A stretch of DNA of 64,000 nucleotides, from NCBI GenBank assembly GCA_947179485.1, contig OX359247.1, positions 4,865,060-4,929,059 of the forward strand, read 5' to 3'. Every line of letters begins with the position of its first letter. Positions within the stretch are counted from its first letter, which is position 1. Made by a program: the position numbers and the translations under genes. A model generated the notes under the pieces. The model saw nothing but the letters and a program-made list of their open reading frames with translations, did no database searches and was not told the origin of the DNA. Below are positions 41,743 through 53,700 of this stretch, one piece after another. The stretch is from Allacma fusca (Eukaryota; Arthropoda; Collembola; Symphypleona; Sminthuridae).

Positions 41743-43277
41743 TTATTTCTTTGACGATACTAATCTTCCTGGGGCTGCTTTTAACCAGTCCTTGATGGCA
41801 TTTTCAATGCAGGAAACATTTCCTTCCTTTTTTCCAAAAAATCCATGTACACAATCTGAAAAATAATTTTTTATCAAATTTATGTAGCAGCGAATCACTT
41901 AATAATTTAAACTGCACATTGTGAATTTAAGGCATTTATTACTTATGCGTTGAAATAAATTTTAAATTACTTATTGTAAGTTATTTTGATTTTTTAAAAA
42001 TTTAACCAACTTGTGACGATGGTGCAGAGTTCAAAAGTTTTGAATCCTTGCTTTCCATTGTGACCAGACCAATTAAGTCCCGCTGCAACTTCATTAGATA
42101 TAATTTTCTGCATGGTCTTGAACACACAGTCCCGTAAATTCTTTCCTCCGATCCAGTCAAGTCGATTCGCCTAAACAAATAGTTGGATTGCTATAAAGCT
42201 TAAACTTAAAAATGTATTATTTAAATAATTTAAAGCTTAATTTCTTACAATTTCCGCATAAGAATCCGGATCATTTACTATTTGAGACTCCATGTGATTG
42301 AACTGTTCAAATGTTTTGATTGGCAAATTAATGCTAAACCGCGGCTGGTTCCGCAAAATTGAATTACCTAATCGTTCTTGTATCTGCAATTGATTGTCGT
42401 GAAGTTGGTCCATCTTCATTCTGAGGTATGCAAGGGAAGATAAGACAGACTCGCGAAATTCTAAAATATTATAGTAGGAAATAATGAAATATTTTTTTAC
42501 AAACGAGAAGGTAACATTGTAAACGTTACTTTGATCAGATCCACCTAGTTCAAGCGGACGGGGTTGACAATTTCTTGATACTCTGGTTGTTGGGGTAGAT
42601 CCGAAGTTTAAATTTCTCCTTGGTTCGATTGGAGCTAATTTGTTTAAACTTGTGGGCGACTCTGAAATTGTATTCTCAAACTAACCTACGAACGGATTTA
42701 AATTACAAAATTGTTTGAAAAGTTTATCAGTATCTACAAACTTTGTTTGGAAAGACTTGTCGATTGTGGCAAAGAAGCAGGACTGTTCTGAAAACTTGGT
42801 ATAGAATTCGGAATGCTGGTCAATGATGAGTTAGATGAGCATGAAGGACTGTTTGGTTTTTGCCGTTTCATCTTCTTGGATTTTATCGGAGGACTTTGAA
42901 AATGTTTAGTTGGTTTTCGTCTTCTTTTTCCATTAGGGTCACTGGTTTCCACGCCATTATCCATACGAACTAACTTTTGCCGAGCCTCCAGAACGGTCTC
43001 TGAAATAAAAAATAAAGTTCAAAATTTTCAAAACCAATGTTTTATAAAAACGTAGAAACAAAAATTTCAGTAAATATTTACCATATAAACCATGAACTTC
43101 CTTCACTGTATGAATTTTCCAAGTCCCATCAGGATCACTAATGCGATTAACAGCAGTTGTTATTTTGTCTGCTTTAGCACATGATGGCCAGTACGTCTTC
43201 TTGCGTTCATCAAAAAGCCATTTATACGGAACAACATCATAATTACCACCCCGAAATTCCACTACTGCGTACTGCAT
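41743..43277 (-). CDS. Transposon-encoded DUF4806 protein
   Basis: The start codon is at 43277, 18 nt after the transposase frame ends. Exon 1 (43277-43082) encodes a small domain with YAVVEFRGGNYDVVPYKWL...WPSC. After a GT-AG intron, exon 2 (from 42999) continues in phase with ETVLEARQKLVRMDNG and a basic, Ser/Pro-rich linker (KRRRKPTKHFQSPP). Further exons give MKMDQLHDNQLQIQERLG and the DUF4806 core: INLPIKTFEQFNHME, then RLDWIGGKNLRDCVFK, then GLNWSGHNGKQGFKTF. The last exon ends ...GRLVSSKK at the TAA (41743-41745). DUF4806 proteins are found beside Tnp2 transposases in arthropod elements; their role is unknown, possibly DNA binding. The exon borders between about 42735 and 42240 are not fully resolved. 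Confidence 0.6.
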
Positions 43278-43294
43278 TCTATAAAAACGTGTTT

Positions 43295-45251
43295 TTAATT
43301 ATTGTAACTATGTAATATCGGAATGCATATTTTATACCCGTTCATGTCATGTACAAATACTTTTGACAAAGCTTTTTCGAGAGGAATTTCGGTTAAGCTA
43401 GAGCAGTCTGTAGATTTAAATTTGTAAATATTTAGGGTTTTTGAAGAGCACGGTGATTTAAAATAATTGACAAGATTATTGTAAACAAATCCAATAAGAG
43501 TGGTTTCACTTTTTCTTCGAACTATACGTTTAACTTTGAAAATAGTTTTGTCATAAGTTAACACATAGTTGTTGCCAGGAAACGTTGTAATGCAGAAATG
43601 CTTTGTTGCAATTCTTTGTAAAATCTGGCCGTCCTCATTTTCACTTATTGACAAAGCTGATTCCCTAGTTAAATCAGCTAGATTGAATTTTCTTGAGTTT
43701 TCATTTGAAAGACTAGGTATGTAATGCTGACGTTCTTGAAGTCTTTATAATTTGTTGAAGAGGAAATTTTCCACCACGAACTAATTTTTTAACTTGCTGC
43801 AAATTATTTTCGAAGGGAAAAGAGCTGAATTCATCTAGTGTCCCAAATCGTCTAGCATCAGAACAAATATGAAGAAGTCCGTGTATGTTGTGTGAAACTT
43901 GCTCTTTGCCATAGATCTGTGCAAACTTTCCTACGAAGTACGTCATCAAAGATTCTGCATAATTTATCATTTTCGGTAAAAAGGATTTGCTACACAAAAT
44001 GTAAACTGCACAATAAAAGCACAGAAAATGATTAAAAACGTCATGAGTTACAATTCCTTTTAGTACAACCGGAGATAAATACAACAAAAATAAACGGAAT
44101 TCGGTACATTTCCATCTTGCCAGTTCCGACAATGATCGAGGTTTTCGAGAAAATTCAGAAGGCGTGAATTTTCGTTTTGAAAGTATGGCATCAGAGAGTG
44201 AAATTATTTTGGAACGAGGAATTCTGAACGGTCTTCGTTTGCCGTGGGTCCACAGATGGACCAATTTTTTAGTAGCTCCAATAAGTATCAAATGCAGGTA
44301 ATCCAAAGGAACTTGACTCACGAGTCCGACCCGAAGATCTTGGAAAATTGTATCTCCTTTATGATATTGTCGTTGTTCGTTTTGTCTGAATGAATCATCA
44401 GTGCGGGGAGTACCTGCTGCACTTTCAAAACAAACTCTTCGATCTCTGTACTTGCCTTTTTGTTGACACTTGCTACACGCATAGTACCCTCCATGGCTGA
44501 CTGTATTAAGTACAAACGCTTTAGCAGGGGCATCACAAATTATCGCGTTAATTTGTACGTAAATTTTACGACCATTAAAAACAGCACCTTGCGTTTCTAA
44601 TTGTTTCATTTCCTCAACGAAGTCGAATAAAAAATCGTTGCAGCTTGCGGGTTTTTAACTTCCATGAAATATACCAACAACATGAGGAGATGTAGATCCT
44701 CGAATTTTAACTTGTACGGGCCACACGCTACTACTACTACTTTTTGTTAAGGGTAGACCATCGATATTAACGTCCACTTTAATTATTTCTTGGTTGTAAT
44801 TTGTATTGCTTATTTCTTTCCGCAAACAATTTGCCACTCCAACATGAAAATATTTCCCTGGTAAAACGTCACGTAAGCTTAAGTTTCTTGGTGTTTTTAA
44901 AAAGGTTCTAGCGTCACTAGGAAATGATTTGCATTCAATGATGTTGTCTTTTAAAATCTGCAATAATCTATTTAAACTTTTATGGGAAATATTTTCTGTT
45001 AACGCCCAACTTCGAAGTAAGTCTGAAAACGAGACTGATTCGTTTTGAGGCAAAACATTATTGTCACAACTTGGAACCGGATTAATTACAGAATTTATTT
45101 CACAATCAGGTATTTCACTTTGGCATTCACTGTCAACAACTGGATTTTCTGAAAATTCGCTAACAGCAGAAAAATGACTTGTTGCCAGCTCGAAGCTTTT
45201 TGCTGAATTTTTAGCGAGCCTTTTAGTATGTCTAGAACTTTGAAATGGCAT
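43295..45251 (-). pseudogene. Tnp2-like transposase, interrupted by a stop and a frameshift
   Basis: The first 198 codons (45251-44655) hold a Ser/Asn-rich head and the segment SDLLRSWALTENISH...LPGKYFHVGVANCL...GRSTSPHVV-like region. A TAA at 44655-44657 stops it, but the same frame stays open directly after (KPASCNDFLFDFVEEM) through to 43713. That stretch carries ICDAPAKAFVLNTVSHGGYYACSKC (Tnp2 core, Cys pair), QVPLDYLHLI and NIHGLLHICSDARRFG. Near 43735 a 1-2 nt change shifts the frame; the remainder (ERQHYIPSLS... to 43295) is in another frame. Both lesions look like single point events in an otherwise well-kept gene, so inactivation is recent. Confidence 0.75.
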
Positions 45252-45858
45252 TATGAAAATTAAACCTACCTGCTTAAGTTCGAGTCCCGTTTTTCTTTTT
45301 TAGTCTTCGCTTCCTCCAGTTGAACTTTAAACTAACTTAAAACAGTAAATAATGGACTGAGAATATAATACCAACAAGAATGAGAAATGACTACAATGTG
45401 TTCGGAGCACGCCGTTTCTTAGTAAAAAGTTCATTAATGACCCGCTTGATACCTCTAGTGCCGTTTGGTAAAACTTGCCGACGTTATTTATTCGTAAAAA
45501 TTACATTATCGAACCGGTTAAGATTGCCGTACATTTTTCGGCTTTTCTTGCACGCAACTTTTACGTCAATTTCGTGAAAAATATTTTGCGTTAGATCTTA
45601 AGCGTTAATATACTGTAAATAAAACGATATGATTTAAACCGTTTAAAATTTTTCCCATATAAACACGTCTTTTCACGGAGTTGTGCTACGTGGGATGATG
45701 CTTCTAGAAAAATTTCCAGTTTTATACGTAATTTATTGGCAGCATTCATGAGGTCTGGAAACCAAACCGGCACAACTGTATTTAATACCAATTTAATACG
45801 AATGACTGTGAGTACTGACTAAGACCTCTCCATAGTGTAAATATACCAATTAAAAAGA

Positions 45859-47162
45859 ATGTTATCACAAAAAAGTATTTCCTGTTTAAAAGCTTTTTTC
45901 AAATTAGGCAAGTTATTTTCAGTTCACCTCTTTGATTGGGATAATCAGACAAACCGATTAAAAATATCCAGCTCTTTGTGCCAGAGTATATTACTCAAGT
46001 ATATGATTATTCATTTATGGCTGGAGTCGATCTACCAATTTTACAAAGTTTTTACGCTTTTTAACGACCCGGAATTTAGTTTTGACGCGTATTTAAAACT
46101 CCTGTCGCATGCCATCTCACGGTTAACGGCACTAATCGTACAAACCAGTACGACGCTTCGAGCTAGGGATTACCTGTTCTTCTATAATCAAATATTTGAC
46201 CTGAACAATCGTTTCAAGAGTAATATTTTCTTAGAAATTTCCTCATTAATGCATCTCTATATGGTGTTTAAATTTTCATTTATATCAGTATTTACACAAT
46301 GTCTGACATATTTTTCCGTTCGAAGGTATGTGTGCAGCAGAGGGCGTAGCAGACGGTTGTTACAAAATCCTATGGGTCTACTTCACGTTCGTGTACGTTC
46401 ATCCCATATCAGTGGCTTTCAATTACTACAATGACAACATGAATGAGCGGTACTGGCAGTCTATTTTGAGACGAACAAAGTATTACCCTTACACCATACC
46501 GTTTTTTGCTGCCGGGGAATTCATCCTTTCAGTATTTTCAAATATGATACTCATCCCCGGATATGTGATTGTGCTCCATATGTACTCTTCCCGAACTTGG
46601 CTCAAGTTTTTGAAGTTAGATTGTCTCTCTTGAATGATCATTGGAATTTGCTTTAATTTTCGGTATCATTTTAAAAATTGATTTATTTTCAATTCTTAGA
46701 ACTCACAAAGCACAACTGGATGCTGGAGGGTCGAGGAAAGTAGAGATTTTATACAGAACAATGCAGTTGCATAACAAAACGTTCAATGACCTATGTGCCG
46801 TCTTGTGGTCGTTTGGTCTGTTCGGGATCCTATTCAACAGTGTTCTGGCAAACGTTTGCACTGTACGGTTTGTTCATGTTTTGCCATTCCCGAGCAACAT
46901 GATGTTCATCGTTGGAGCCTCCACTTTTCTCTTTGGAGATGTCACCATTTTCACAGCCGCTGGTGAAGTTGTAGAGACCTCACTTGAATTTTTGAGATGT
47001 ATGTCAGTTACAACTGACAGAGAGCAAATGATGTTCAGCAGATCTTGTGGAAGGCTGAGGATTGAAGCCAGACCATTTTTTTACCATCAGAAATGCACAA
47101 TAATTACATTTATGAGACTTGTAATGGACCAGACAATCAGTGTTTTAGTTCTGGATGCATGA
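45859..47162 (+). CDS. Chemoreceptor-like (gustatory receptor-type) 7TM protein, 370 aa
   Basis: Three exons: 45859-46219, 46326-46614 and 46700-47162, all GT-AG, with intron phases 1 and 2. They sum to 1113 nt, giving 370 residues plus stop. The protein is hydrophobic throughout with about seven membrane segments. A charged loop follows exon 1 (YNQIFDLNNRFK) and the protein ends PFFYHQKC...LVMDQTISVLVLDA. Intron positions and phases coincide with those of the convergent gene at 47438-48775, and local phrases match (FNxIxxLxxKW-like, then an acidic C-terminus of exon 1). This supports paralogy. The insect gustatory C-terminal TYhhhhhQF motif is not present. The ligand is unknown. A reading without the first intron would look frameshifted. 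Confidence 0.7.
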
Positions 47163-47437
47163 TTTACTGTTATATGTCATGAATCCGAAGAGGCTATAAT
47201 TTTAACATACTTATCTATAATAATTAAATATATTATAATACTGTGTAAATCAATACATATTAAGTTGAAATAAGCTGAGCTGCTAAACCCACATTAGAAT
47301 AAGATTAATGAAAACTTCAGTGTTCTACTTTCTTATCTGGTTTAGGTAATTGTGTATTCACAGGGATTTAACATGAACTTCTTTTGTGGTACAAACAGAA
47401 ACTTATCTGGTAGAGTGTATAAAAACAACAACAAACA
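47163..47437. other. Short intergenic region between convergent receptor genes
   Basis: An AT-rich 3'-3' spacer of 275 bp that must contain both polyadenylation regions. No extra gene was seen. Confidence 0.5.
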
Positions 47438-48775
47438 TTATGTAGATATTTTGGATTTTTCATGTTGATGTCCAACCATTAGGGTGACAGTATTATGAAT
47501 GACAATAGTCCACAAAGTGAGGAGAAGGGGCTTGTCAAAGAAACCAAAGCCGCCATTGGTTGTGAAAAGTGGACGGCAGCTTCTCATATACCTTTGATGC
47601 CAGGGAGAAATGTACTGAATCTTACAGGATTTTAGAAGATCCACAGACATTGAGAAATGCTCCGAAGCGGATGTAATTAGCACGTGAAGACCGTAGGTCA
47701 TCACTGCAGCAATAAAAATAGCTCGAACGGTATGAAGTACCACTGCTTGGTACAGATTTAATATTTCGCTTGTTACAAAAAGAACAAGAAAACAACAGAG
47801 GAAGTTACCCCATAAGTCGTTGAATTCCAGCTGGAGAACTTGAAGTTGAGGGTATATCTTTAGGAATGCTCGCATTTGCCTATTCTCCGTTGTTCTTTGC
47901 CTCAATAATACACTGAAAATCAAAATTTGTGCAGTTTTACAAACCTGATGGGAATTAGTAATTATTGCAAATACTATAATTACCTTGAGCATATGTATTA
48001 CCATAAATGTTCTTTCATAGTTCTGCCAAAGAGCGCAACCACCGCAAAGGCATACAGTATACTATAATTGATCAACGCCCAGATGTAGCAATGAATAGCA
48101 AGGAAAGGGAATTTTTCCAGGAAGGTCAACGATTTTGGATTTCGGAACAAAGATGTTAAATGATTTGCCCTATCCGGCAAAAAGTTCATCCTAATTGTAT
48201 ACAACAGAACTATCATTGGTATTGTAGCCAATCCAAATCTGCGATGCCTGGTATTGCTTTTTGCAATCTGCCTCATTAACTTGTTGACGGGAATATTGTC
48301 TTCGCCCTGGAATCCTGAAACCCAAATATGGAAGCTGGCATAATTAAAAATGACGACATAAAAATCCATATCGGATGGTAAAATGTAAAAACTCACCGCC
48401 TTCCCATTTACTACTGAGGTGTATTATCCGATTGAGTAAAAAATGAGCCCTGTCCCATGTTTTGGAGAATTCAAGAAAAAACGCTAACATCACAAAGGAT
48501 ATTGTAAGGAATGTCTGCATTTGTGCTTTTGTGGTTACCCCATCTGATTTTATACTGATTTGAACAAAGCGGACAATTAGAAAGGTTACGTATGAGATAG
48601 CCAATATAATGTTCATTCTACATTGAAGTAGTTTCCATTTGTTTTTGGTAAGCTCCAGGTAATTGATTGTCGGATTCCAGGCATATGGAGACAAGCCGAG
48701 CCAATAACATATTTTTGTATGGGTCTTCAGATCCTCACATTTCCGTAAAGACTTTATCTCCTGGTGAAATTCCAT
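47438..48775 (-). CDS. Chemoreceptor-like (gustatory receptor-type) 7TM protein, 388 aa
   Basis: Exons are 48775-48397, 48314-48002 and 47912-47438, with GT-AG introns of 82 and 89 bp in phases 1 and 2; the sum is 1167 nt (388 residues plus stop). The N-terminal cytoplasmic part reads LGLSPYAWNPTINYLEL. About seven hydrophobic segments follow, beginning NIILAISYVTFLIVRFVQI, and the C-terminal part has SCRPLFTTNGGFGFFDKPLLLTLWTIVIHNTVTLM, the layout of arthropod GR/OR-type receptors. No lesion was seen. It is tail-to-tail with its paralogue at 45859-47162, from which it is strongly diverged. The family assignment is by topology and intron structure; the ligand is unknown. Confidence 0.75.
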
Positions 48776-49860
48776 TCTATATACTAATTCACTGCTGCCA
48801 GAAGATTGGAACTAACAAATTGCAAGACCAACTGTTACAAAAATATTGTATCTATTTATATTTATAATCAGGAACAAAGATGCGAAATTGAGAATTTCGG
48901 ATCGTGCCAATTTTCATGAACGGTTTTTCAGTCAGAAAAATATTCCAAAACACAGTGTCTGTAGCAAATTTCATGGATTCATTTGTTTAATATCATCTTC
49001 CTAAGTTAAAATTTGGAGACTGGTCTCAGTTACTGAAAATGTGACTCACGGTTTAAGACTTCATTTAAAAAGTAAATATTTCCCCAACCTTCCACTTTAA
49101 TTTTAGGGATTATGATACCATTACGTAGAGACCTCTTGGATAGCTCTTCCGAAAACCAATGAAATTTCCTACACAAGGGCATCAAAAGAAATTTAGCCCA
49201 ACATTTTGACCGGAAACAAAATTTCTAAATTCTGAAACAAATCTTGACTCTAAATGCAACGAATGTGACCAAAAATCCTTACCTAGGTCAATGAGAGAAA
49301 TTTTAAAATATGGAGAAAATAATTTCCTTGAAAATGGCGGAATCATATATTTCTGTCGTTGTCCCTTATATGGGCAGGGGAGAGGGAAATCAATGAAATA
49401 CCCCGAACATAATAAGTCGGGCTAAAATAATTACAACTACCTGGGAATTTCAACTGACGATTAGTTTTTGTACTGTTACCAATTTATTATGGCGTTGCGA
49501 CTACCGTGGAGATGGTGGAGTTGTAAGTTTATTTATTTGATGTTTCAGCAGTTATATGAAAATGGCAATACTCGTTCGATACTAAATCGCTTGTTTGCAA
49601 CGGTAACTACAACCTTCAGATTCTTGAAATTTTTGTCACAAATTCCGGAAAATGATTGATTATCCCGCCAAAAATGCGACTATGATTTCAAAATTTTGGT
49701 CCTGCTAATTTATTTTGTAGAACAGCAACTTGTACATTAATAGTTATAAGGATTTTCCATATGTCCTGGTCACCCTAAAATCAATTTTAGGAAATTTTTG
49801 TTCAATTTTTTTCAATCTGATGACTAAAATATATGTTAGAGATTCCAGATGTTTCTTGTG
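48776..49860. other. Non-coding region 5' of the receptor gene
   Basis: This would include the promoter of the minus-strand receptor. No element or gene was recognised; the open frame 49468-49659 has no signature. Confidence 0.35.
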
Positions 49861-50387
49861 GTAGTTACCAGAGCTGCTTTCAGGTATCAAAAAATCAAGA
49901 TCCGCACCTGAACCCGACCCGCACCTGAAATATCAGGTCAATATTTTTCGTCAACCCGAACTTGACCCTCAGGATACGATTTAATATCCGCACCCGTCAG
50001 GTATTTTTGGATCCGGTATTGCTTGGCTACCTATACATGAAAAAATACCTGAGGTGCGAATCTCAAAACAAACCCGACCCGAACTTGAACCCGAACTCGA
50101 CTTTCACGTATTTTGTCAGAACAAACTTATTATCACAAGTTCTAACCTAATACTTTATCAAAGTAAATATCACTTACAACTGACGCTAAATCACAAATGC
50201 GCAAATTTGTATTAATTTTAAGTGACAATCGTCACAAAAAGAATGAAAACAACCAGTGTAAGCTTCTCCAAGCATTCTCTGAGCGATAGCTTCAGCATGC
50301 GACCGCAGATAATCATCAAACTTTTCAAATTGTAACGAATCCTTAAGGTACAAGTATACATGAAATAGATTTCATTTTGATGATGTC

Positions 50388-50757
50388 TGTTGAATTCCTA
50401 ATTGATTAAAATTGGTTCAATCTCAAATATTCAAAACGCGTATAATTTTTAAGGGTAGTGTGGAGGTAAAGGCTATGCTTTCAGGGAATAATTGACTTGA
50501 AGAACCCAATAAGAAATCCAAGAATTATTATAAAAGTCACATAGAAAATAAGATGTTTAATACATAGAAGCTCAATATCATCACTGAATCTACATTTCCC
50601 TTTTCATTCCACTGTAACATTTTAAGAACATGAAAAATGATACTTTTTCATAACAGTCGTAGAGTAGTAAATGTGTTACTAACAATTAGTCTAGATTTAA
50701 GTTTTGAAACAATAACACTTCTTAAATTATTTGCATGACAACAATTGGTACTCAACA
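50388..50757 (-). repeat. 3' LTR of the BEL/Pao element
   Basis: A 370-bp direct repeat, identical by eye to 55997-56366, with TGTTG...CAACA ends. The polypurine tract lies just inside the element. Confidence 0.92.
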
Positions 50758-50786
50758 TTCCGGCCCCCATTGAAATACAATTTCAA

Positions 50787-53700
50787 TTACTGGTTTGTAG
50801 ACGGATCAATAGGTAATGGACATAATTTCACAAATGGCCTCTTGAATATTCCATCTGCAGTTTTGACAGTATAGACTCTTGTCAGACCATCAGTTCCAGT
50901 ATGAGCTTCAATTATTCTGGCTAACTTCCATGTCATTGGTGGGTATCGTTCATCCTTTAGCAAAGTTAAATCCCCAGTTTGCAAAGTCGGCCGTTGAGAT
51001 AACCATTTTGGTCTCTGTTGAAGCTTGCACAAGTATTCCGTACTCCATCTCTTCCAGAACTGTTGTACCGCCCTCTGCATTAATTTCCACTTTGACAGAT
51101 GAGACAACGGTTCTATAGTTACATTTTGCTCGGGTAGCGCTGTAAGTGCATCTCCTATCAGAAAATGGCCTGGAGTTAAACAGGTTAAATCATTTGGATC
51201 TGAACTCATAGATGTCAAAGGTCTGGAATTCAGACACGCTTCGATTTGTGCAATTACAGTTGACATATCTTCGTAAGTTAGAATACAAGTTCCCAATGAT
51301 CGTTGAAGATGGTACTTTACCGACTTTATTCCTGCCTCCCAAATTCCACCAAAATGAGGACTACAAGGTGGATTAAAATGCCATACTATTCCTCTGCCAG
51401 CTAAGTAGGAACCAATGATGTCATTGAATTCCGAAGATTTACACAGTTTTAACAATTCTCTATTTGTTCCAACAAACGTCCGACCGTTGTCACTAAAGAT
51501 GTCGCTTGGTACTCTTCGTCTTGCAATAAATCTTTTTAACGTGGCAATAAATGCTTGAGATGACAGACTGGTGACAATTTCCAGATGAATAGCACGAGTC
51601 ACCATACATACGAATAACGCAATATAACCTTTATAATTGCGGTTGCTTCGTCCTTTAGTGACCCGCAGAGTATAAGGTCCGGAGAAATCTACTCCTGTTT
51701 TGAGGAAAACTGGATTGGGATTTACTCTTACATTCGGTAAATCAGCCATCATTTGATTATTTGATTCTGCTTTGAATCGACTGCAAATTACACATCGCTT
51801 GATCTCACGTCTCACAGCATCTCGACCATTGATGATCCAAAACTCTCTCTGAATGCCATTTAAGACTAATTGTACACCACCGTGCAAATTGTTGAGATGC
51901 TCATTGTTGATAATCAGTGATGTAAGAAACTGGTTTTTGGGGAGAATAATTGGAAATCGTCTTCCTATCGGCAATTTGGCATGGCGAAGTCTTCCACCAA
52001 CTCTCAAAATTCCATTTTCGTCAATGAATGGATTTAAACTGCGTAGATTTGATCTTACATCGACGTACTTTTTCTCGATGCAACTCAGTATTTCCGATGC
52101 AAAATGATTTTTCTGAACTAATTTGATCCAAAGTATCAGAGCTCTCCGTAATTCAGAAACTGATAGGAACGAAGTATCCTTGTTCTTCCTACCAGCTCGA
52201 CAATTTGCAATAAATCTGAGACAATAAGCGGTAACTCGTTTCAATCTAGACAGAGAGGAAAATTTATACAAAAGTGACAGATCATATATCACGTGATGAA
52301 TATTGGCCACTTTTTTCTCTTCCGTCAATGCTCCCCCATCACTGATTGTAACCTTCTCAAATACATGGTCTGTATCAATAAGCCATCTTGGTCCACTCCA
52401 CCATAATGGATGTGAAACTAATTCAGCTGGTTTAATTCCCCTTGATGCACAATCTGCAGGATTTTCCAATCCTGAAACGTGATGCCAGTGGTCATAAGGA
52501 ACAATTTCCTGAATCGCCGAAACCCGATTTGCTACATATGTCTGCCATCGTTTCGGATGACTTCCCAACCAAGACAATACAATAGTCGAATCCGTGAATG
52601 CGTGAATCGCATCTGGTTTTACTAGAAATGAATCCGAAATAGTGTCCATTAACCGGACCAGCATTAATGCACCATTCAATTCCAATCTTGGCAGTGAAAC
52701 TTGCTTTAAGGGAGCAACTTTTGTTTTTGCCGCCACCAAGCTAACATGATAGGTACCATTATCTAGTTTACATCGTAAATAAACTGCTGCGCCAATAGCC
52801 GATTCCGATGCATCGCTAAACCCAAACAATTCATAGGAACAACCGTGTTGTGGTTTAATACATCTGTCAATTTTTATTTCCTCGAGTTCTGATAGTGATG
52901 CCAGATAGTTTGACCATTTTTCCAAAATGGAGTCAGGAACAACTTCATCCCAATCTAACTTCTGACACCACAATTGCTGCAGTAATATTTTCGTAACAAT
53001 TGTCACGGGTCCTAAAAATCCTAGTGGATCAAATATTTTTGCCATATCTGATGATATAGTTCTCTTTGTCACAATCTTACGGGAAATCGGTATTGAGACC
53101 TTGTAGCAAAATTGATCCGATGCAGGTGACCAATAAAGTCCCAAAGTCTTGATGATGTCATCTTCATCTAAACGCAAAGGTAATTGTGTCTCTCGCATTT
53201 TCGGATCCAGGGAACTCAATATGTCTTCATAATTGGAGGACCATTTGCGAAGTTCCATATGTGCAGAATCCATCAGTCTCAATATTTGATTCTGCAATAC
53301 CAGCGCTGCATTGATTTCGAAATGTCCGGATATCAAATCATCCATATAAAAATCCCGCGCCAAGACTTCGCTGCCTAATGGAAATTCTGTGCTACCATCT
53401 TCCGCTAGTTGTTGTAAGCATCGTTTTGACAAATATGGAGCCGTTGATGTTCCATACGTGACTGTTGTTAAACGATAATCCTGAATTGGTTTGTCTGTGG
53501 TCTCTCTCCAAACTATCCTTTGGAAATCTTTATGCTTGTCTGCGATCCAGATTTGTCTAAACATTTTACATATATCAGCCGTGAATGCAATAATGTACAT
53601 ACGAAATCGAATAAGAATGACGAAAAGGTCATCCTGCAATTTTGGGCCAGTAAGTAAAACGTCATTGAGGGATAATCCCGATGTGGTTTTTGCCGATGCA

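Larger units (their letters stand above)
40936..45698 (-). mobile_element. Tnp2/DUF4806 DNA transposon (EnSpm/CACTA-like), 4.76 kb
   Basis: The inverted termini are TCATCCCACGTAGCAC and GTGCTACGTGGGATGA. Subterminal regions on both sides carry TTTACG/CGTAAA words. It contains two minus-strand genes: a Tnp2-like transposase (45251-43295, broken) and a DUF4806 protein (43277-41743, apparently intact). A Tnp2 transposase with a DUF4806 partner fits an EnSpm/CACTA-like element. The exact target duplication is unresolved because the flanks extend the palindrome. It lies immediately upstream of a chemoreceptor-like gene. Confidence 0.8.

Noticed and set aside
46280-46330. Apparent frameshift in the first receptor gene
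   Set aside because: A GT-AG intron at 46220-46325 in phase 1 resolves it and matches the intron phase of the paralogous gene.
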